Shown: positions 6,654-9,539 of the stretch, in pieces
Layout: each line of letters begins with the position of its first letter
How positions within the stretch are numbered: the stretch's first letter is position 1
Assembly: GCA_903888395.1 (NCBI GenBank)
Contig: CAISTO010000432.1
Location: 1-9,539 of the forward strand
DNA: 9,539 bases
Source of the DNA: an uncultured Bacteroidota bacterium
GTDB taxonomy: Bacteria; Bacteroidota; Bacteroidia; UKL13-3
Direction: 5' to 3'
The notes under the pieces: generated by a model
The model's input: only the letters and a program-made list of their open reading frames with translations
The model's database searches: none
Told to the model about the DNA's origin: nothing
Program-made: the position numbers and the translations under genes

Positions 6654-6817
6654 ATACTAAGCTACTTTACTTAGAGTTAGCAAAGCGCTCTAAGGATTTA
6701 CAATGATTGTAGTGTCTCTGACACGGGCTCATTTAAAACGAGTCTGGAGACTCTTTTTTCATTTTAAATCCTTAGTCCCAGCCCGCAATGGCTTGGCTTC
6801 AGACTAAGGATAGTTAT
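6654..6817. repeat. Structured intergenic repeat, copy 1 (MITE/REP-like)
   Basis: About 164 bases that reappear at 9120-9284 in the same orientation. The 55 bases from 6671 differ at only three positions from copy 2, and the 34 bases from 6773 differ at one. The element is dense in stems: GTGTC-TCT-GACAC; ATTTAAAA ... TTTTAAAT enclosing GAGTC-TGGA-GACTC; and CCTTAGTC (6770-6777) with GACTAAGG (6802-6809) enclosing AGCC/GGCT. Its right end, CTAAGGATAGTTAT, is the inverse of the left end of copy 2 (ATAACT..ACTATCCTTAG); its own left end is degenerate. It encodes no protein. It looks like a non-autonomous mobile or REP-type repeat. Confidence 0.75.
6740..6759 (+). terminator. Possible rho-independent terminator within the repeat
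   Basis: GAGTC-TGGA-GACTC (5-bp stem) is followed immediately by six T residues on the plus strand, the form of an intrinsic terminator. It lies 155 bases after the acetyltransferase stop and could end that transcript. The stem is not conserved in copy 2 of the repeat, so this would be a local acquisition. Confidence 0.4.
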
Positions 6818-6824
6818 ATGAATG

Positions 6825-6854
6825 ATGAAGTATGAAAAAAATTAAATTCGAAAT
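6825..6854. repeat. Direct repeat, right copy
   Basis: This 30-base sequence matches 6613-6641 except for one extra A in the A-run. It sits between copy 1 of the structured repeat and the end of the outer-membrane protein gene. Paired with the left copy it brackets the repeat, which could reflect insertion into, or duplication of, an older repeat. Confidence 0.75.
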
Positions 6855-6876
6855 ATAAACTAGCAATAGCTTTTAA

Positions 6877-7980
6877 TTATGGACTTACTAAATGAATTCC
6901 AATATTAAAATAGGGTGCACCACCTAATTTATTGATCATGGCATATTCTTGTGTGCCTACAAATCCTCTAAAAAAATCAGATCCATCTTTTTCAGTATAA
7001 TCAGCATTATAAGAATAATTAAAACGATAGCCTGCTTGAATGGTTCCCCAAATAAAACCCATCAATTGACGTTGATATTCCAATCTTAATCTTAATTCTC
7101 CTCGTCTTAGTTCAAGCTCTTTGTCTACCGGCAATGTAACTCCTCCAATCCTATAACTTTGTCCTTCTAATTCATATCCTGCCATTACTAAACTTCGAGC
7201 ATTGAAATTTTTTCTTACATGTACACGGGCTGGAAATAATATTTCGGTACCCCATTTTCTATTTGGAGCTGTCCAATTGTACAAAACAATGGGTAAAAAG
7301 TTTAGCTGTCCCACCCTGTAAGTTCTGGTTAATCCTACTGCCCATTGCTTTCTATCATTTGGGCGTTTACCCCAAAGAATTGATGCCGAATATTTGGTAT
7401 ATTTCAAATCCTGAATATTTGAAAATGTATAATTTCCGCTCAAATCGGCCGAAACTTGCATCAAAATAAATTGCTTATCATTCAGTGGTTTATAAACAGT
7501 ACTGTGCAATCCCATGGTAGTTAAACCATCATTTTGAAGTTGCTGAATTAAACCTGCATTGGGAGTTGGCGTTGTGTTTTCTGAAAATACATATTTCATA
7601 TTCCAATAATTTAGCCCCAATTGCCATAAAAATTTGTTACTAGATATTACAGGAATATTTGCAAATAACCTTATTCCTGATGTGCTATTTACATTTGCAG
7701 TTTCATAAGGAACCACATTGCTTGAGTCTTTTGGATAGAAGCCCGGTTTAGACAATTTAATATCATAAGGCAACTGATGATCCCAAGCTATTGAAATAAA
7801 ACGTGCAGGACTTAAATCAAAAATTTTGGGATTACAAAATGATTTATTTTGACCGTCGGAAGAAGTTACGTTTTCATAAGCTGAATAATCTTCTTCCTCT
7901 TCTACTTTTTGGGTAGAGTCTGTTTGTGCAAACAATGCTGAACCAATAAAAAAAAATAATAGTAGTATAAAATATTTCAT
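6877..7980 (-). CDS. Outer-membrane beta-barrel protein of unknown function
   Basis: A 367-residue exported protein with a signal peptide (residues 1-18, cut before Q19 in ALFA/QTD) and a short acidic linker (VEEEEDYSAYENV, 26-38). The body from about residue 60 is a series of amphipathic, aromatic-rich strands typical of outer-membrane barrels, such as FLWQLGLNYWNMKYVFS, QFILMQVSADLSGNYTF, YSASILWGKR and FIWGTIQAGYRFNYSYNADY. It has no TonB plug and no OmpA-like tail. It might belong to one of the DUF outer-membrane barrel families of Bacteroidota (DUF6268 is a candidate from memory), but I cannot confirm this. It is the last gene of a three-gene operon, 3 bases after the DUF2147 gene, so the three products may act together at the envelope. 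Confidence 0.75.
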   Translation of the reverse strand: MKYFILLLFFFIGSALFAQTDSTQKVEEEEDYSAYENVTSSDGQNKSFCNPKIFDLSPARFISIAWDHQLPYDIKLSKPGFYPKDSSNVVPYETANVNSTSGIRLFANIPVISSNKFLWQLGLNYWNMKYVFSENTTPTPNAGLIQQLQNDGLTTMGLHSTVYKPLNDKQFILMQVSADLSGNYTFSNIQDLKYTKYSASILWGKRPNDRKQWAVGLTRTYRVGQLNFLPIVLYNWTAPNRKWGTEILFPARVHVRKNFNARSLVMAGYELEGQSYRIGGVTLPVDKELELRRGELRLRLEYQRQLMGFIWGTIQAGYRFNYSYNADYTEKDGSDFFRGFVGTQEYAMINKLGGAPYFNIGIHLVSP

Positions 7981-7983
7981 TGA

Positions 7984-8442
7984 TTATTTTTTTATTTCCA
8001 ATCGTTTCCAAACATCTGTTCTTCCTAGTGCTTTTACGCCTATATATCCTCTAATATCTAAAGTATTTTTATCCTTTATGGTAATTATGCAGCTATAAGT
8101 ACTACCATTTTCTGGGTCGTAAATGGTTCCTTCAGTCCATTCATTTTTACCTGAATAAACAAAATCCTTTAATAACCTGTATCCTTTTATTGGAACATTT
8201 TGCATGGATGCATCAGGGTTGTTTTTATCTACCTTTGGTTTTTGCGTAACCGGGTCTGTTGGTTCTTTTAACCATACAATTTTTCCATAATACTTGTTGC
8301 CAATTTTTTCAACTTTAACTCTTGCTCTTCCATTACTTGGCTCCCAAACTCCTACAAGTCTGTCTCCTTCATCTTCTAAAGTAAAAGAAAAAATGAGCAT
8401 GAATAAAAATAATATCGATAATAATTTTGCTGTTGTTTTCAT
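7984..8442 (-). CDS. DUF2147 family exported protein
   Basis: A 152-residue exported protein of the DUF2147 family. A hydrophobic signal segment covers about residues 5-21. The mature part shows the family's hallmark blocks in order: VGVWEPSNGRARVKV (30-44), YYGKIVWLKEPTDP (51-64), DKNNPDASM then GYRLLKDF (72-94), EWTEGTIYDPENGSTY (101-116), and RGYIGVKALGRTDVWKRL (131-148). The family is periplasmic or envelope-associated, with a small beta-barrel-like fold predicted; its biochemical role is not established. The full family length is present. It lies 9 bases after the lipoprotein gene and 3 bases before the outer-membrane barrel gene, so it is the middle gene of a tight operon and probably works with one of them. 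Confidence 0.88.
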   Translation of the reverse strand: MKTTAKLLSILFLFMLIFSFTLEDEGDRLVGVWEPSNGRARVKVEKIGNKYYGKIVWLKEPTDPVTQKPKVDKNNPDASMQNVPIKGYRLLKDFVYSGKNEWTEGTIYDPENGSTYSCIITIKDKNTLDIRGYIGVKALGRTDVWKRLEIKK

Positions 8443-8451
8443 ATGTTTTTT

Positions 8452-8943
8452 TTAGTGAGTGGTAATATTAAATGTTAGTTTTGCTTTAAATGCTAAATTA
8501 GTTTCTACATCTTTTGAAAAATTAGCATCTAATAAAGCGGTGAATTCTTCTTTTGAAAATATTTCATCAATGCCATCTTGCTCCTGAGCAATGGTTAATG
8601 GTATTTCTTTTTTACCTTTAGGTATTGGATTAATAAATGCTACCTTTTTCATTTCGGAAGTATTGCTAACCAATTGCAATGAAAAATCTTGAATCAAACC
8701 ATCTTCAATGCTATCAGGCAAAATAAGAATAGCAGATGTTAACTCAATTTTTTCAACGCTTTCAGGATTGATATTGTTGTTTTTTAGAGTATTTAAAATT
8801 GTTTCCTGAAATGAATTAGGTCCTTCATAGTAGGGACCTTCTGCTGTTAATTGAACGTTATTCAATTCAATGCTTGTTACTTTCTGATTTTTACAAGAAA
8901 ATAAAAAAATAGATACTGCGGTTATAAAAAGGATTTTTTTCAT
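8452..8943 (-). CDS. Predicted lipoprotein of unknown function
   Basis: A 163-residue lipoprotein. The start MKKILFITAVSIFLFSC gives a signal peptide with lipobox LFSC, so Cys17 would be acylated; the following KNQ lacks a strong retention signal. The mature domain has alternating strands: VTSIELNNVQLTAEG (22-36), VEKIELTSAILILPDS (63-78), LIQDFSLQLVSN (83-94), and a closing VETNLAFKAKLTFNITTH (146-163). This reads as a small beta-sandwich. I do not recognise the family. It is the first gene of the operon with the DUF2147 and outer-membrane barrel genes, and the promoter at 8965-8994 lies just upstream, so this start codon is well supported. Confidence 0.7.
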   Translation of the reverse strand: MKKILFITAVSIFLFSCKNQKVTSIELNNVQLTAEGPYYEGPNSFQETILNTLKNNNINPESVEKIELTSAILILPDSIEDGLIQDFSLQLVSNTSEMKKVAFINPIPKGKKEIPLTIAQEQDGIDEIFSKEEFTALLDANFSKDVETNLAFKAKLTFNITTH

Positions 8944-8964
8944 GTATTAATTTTGAATTTTAAT

Positions 8965-8994
8965 CAAAAATAATTTTTTTTTTTAAAAAAACAA
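8965..8994 (-). promoter_or_regulatory. Housekeeping (Bacteroidota sigma-A type) promoter of the lipoprotein operon
   Basis: On the minus strand TTG (8992-8994) is followed after 19 bases by TATTTTTG (8965-8972). This is an exact match to the phylum's -33 TTG / -7 TAnnTTTG pattern. The -7 box ends 21 bases before the lipoprotein start codon, leaving a short leader of roughly 15 bases. The A/T-run spacer is unusually homopolymeric. Confidence 0.6.
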
Positions 8995-9049
8995 TTTTAC
9001 CTAAATTTCTTCTATAATCTTAATTTCATCTTACAAGTGTTCAGTGAAT

Positions 9050-9103
9050 AATTCCCCTCTTGAGTGGGTGTCAGTTGGCTAACTGACGGGGTGGAATTTT
9101 TTC
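9050..9103. repeat. Long intergenic stem-loop
   Basis: AATTCC (9050-9055) pairs with GGAATT (9093-9098), enclosing GTCAGTT-GGCT-AACTGAC (9070-9087), a perfect 7-bp inner stem. CCCCTC and GGGGT segments lie between the two stems. A T-run follows on the plus strand, as in a terminator, but no plus-strand gene precedes it, so it is more likely a dispersed structured repeat. With the next elements it fills the 511-base gap between the lipoprotein operon and the tRNA. Confidence 0.6.
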
Positions 9104-9119
9104 TTCATTTAATAATGGC

Positions 9120-9284
9120 CCATAACTAAACTATCCTTAGCGTTAGCAAAGCGTTCTAAGGATTTACAATGATTATAGTGTCTCTGACACGTGCACACTT
9201 AAAACAATTTTGGAGATTTATTTTCATTTTAAATCGGTAGTCCCAGCCCGCATTGGCTTGGCTTCAGACTACAGATAGTTATGG
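9120..9284. repeat. Structured intergenic repeat, copy 2 (MITE/REP-like)
   Basis: This is the second copy of the element at 6654-6817, with better preserved ends: CCATAACT (9120-9127) and AGTTATGG (9277-9284) are perfect inverted termini. A left-end hairpin, TCCTTAG (9134-9140) with CTAAGGA (9156-9162), encloses TTAGCAAAG. The GTGTC-TCT-GACAC hairpin is intact. The central GAGTC/GACTC stem of copy 1 is lost here. The right-hand stem is GTAGTC (9237-9242) with GACTAC (9267-9272), where copy 1 has TTAGTC / GACTAA. Confidence 0.75.
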
Positions 9285-9300
9285 CTAACCCAACTAAAAG

Positions 9301-9320
9301 GTTCTCGACTCCGCTCGAAC
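9301..9320. repeat. Short imperfect hairpin repeat
   Basis: GTTCTCGACTCCGCTCGAAC folds as GTTC(T)CGA / TCGAAC around CTCCGC. It has higher GC than its surroundings. From memory, very similar sequences are dispersed between genes in many Bacteroidota. It follows copy 2 of the structured repeat by 16 bases. Confidence 0.45.
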
Positions 9321-9403
9321 TGACAGGCATTATTTATGGTTATACTTTTTTTGTAGCACTTAAAAACGTGCCCCAAAAGTGTACCCCAACATAATCCTAA
9401 AAC

Positions 9404-9438
9404 AAAAAACCCTCGCAAACTATTCGTTTACAAGGGTT
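9404..9438 (-). terminator. Rho-independent terminator of the tRNA-Phe gene
   Basis: On the minus strand AACCCTTGTAAAC, loop GAATA, GTTTGCGAGGGTT forms a 13-bp stem with two G-U pairs, running into six T residues. It lies 16 bases past the tRNA 3' end, as expected for a terminator of that transcript. Confidence 0.85.
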
Positions 9439-9454
9439 TAATATTCCATTAGTG

Positions 9455-9527
9455 TGGTGTAGGAGGGAATCGAACCCCCGACACAAAGATTTTCAGTCTT
9501 TTGCTCTACCGACTGAGCTACTGCACC
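9455..9527 (-). tRNA. tRNA-Phe (anticodon GAA)
   Basis: A 73-nt cloverleaf on the minus strand. The acceptor is GGTGCAG / CTACACC, the D-arm GCTC..GAGC, the anticodon arm AAAGA-CTGAAAA-TCTTT with anticodon GAA (phenylalanine), the variable loop GTGTC, and the T-arm GGGGG-TTCGATT-CCCTC with one G-T pair. The discriminator is A, and the next genomic bases are CAC, so CCA is not encoded and must be added after transcription. The acceptor has a C-A mismatch at the fifth pair (5:68); a T at position 5 would restore pairing. A strong terminator follows. Identity is secure. Confidence 0.95.
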
Positions 9528-9539
9528 ATTTTTGTGGGA

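Noticed and set aside
6606..6854. CRISPR-like array from the repeated GAAGTATGAA units
   Set aside because: There are only two long copies, 29 and 30 bases, about 180 bases apart, plus a short tandem; no regular spacers and no cas genes.
7263..7469. Plus-strand 68-codon frame
   Set aside because: It is antisense to the outer-membrane barrel gene, which has a clear signal peptide and operon context.

Overview
The window looks like an AT-rich chromosomal segment of a Bacteroidota species. The evidence is a type IX secretion (T9SS) C-terminal sorting domain, a TonB-dependent receptor with an N-terminal carboxypeptidase-regulatory-like domain, no Shine-Dalgarno sequences at gene starts, and a promoter matching the phylum's TTG / TAnnTTTG housekeeping pattern. 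All protein genes lie on the minus strand except one small acetyltransferase.

Region 1 (1-2093) holds the 5' part of an RsmH-type methyltransferase gene. Upstream of it is a tightly overlapped three-gene set: ECF sigma factor, single-pass anti-sigma factor, and membrane-anchored periplasmic Spy/CnrX-like sensor. This is the gene content of the CnrYXH type of transmembrane signalling. Upstream again is a 468-base AT-rich gap with what looks like a decayed reading frame.

Region 2 (2094-6102) holds a secreted YHYH-domain protein with a T9SS sorting tail and a TonB-dependent outer-membrane receptor. Both genes carry the same 26-base promoter-like arrangement just upstream: AGGA(A/T)TT(T/G)TA, seven bases, then ATCGTCTAA. 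The CGTC core is typical of ECF-type -10 elements. My inference is that receptor and YHYH protein form one regulon, plausibly driven by the adjacent ECF sigma factor and responding to a periplasmic signal such as a metal. This is the most interesting hypothesis in the window.

Region 3 (6103-8994) holds a plus-strand GNAT acetyltransferase, a repeat-rich gap, and a compact minus-strand operon of lipoprotein, DUF2147 protein and outer-membrane beta-barrel protein. A good housekeeping promoter precedes the operon.

Region 4 (8995-9539) is mostly structured repeats, then a tRNA-Phe gene with a strong intrinsic terminator. One roughly 160-base structured repeat occurs twice (6654-6817 and 9120-9284). 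It has inverted termini and one apparent compensatory base-pair change, so it resembles a MITE or REP-like family.
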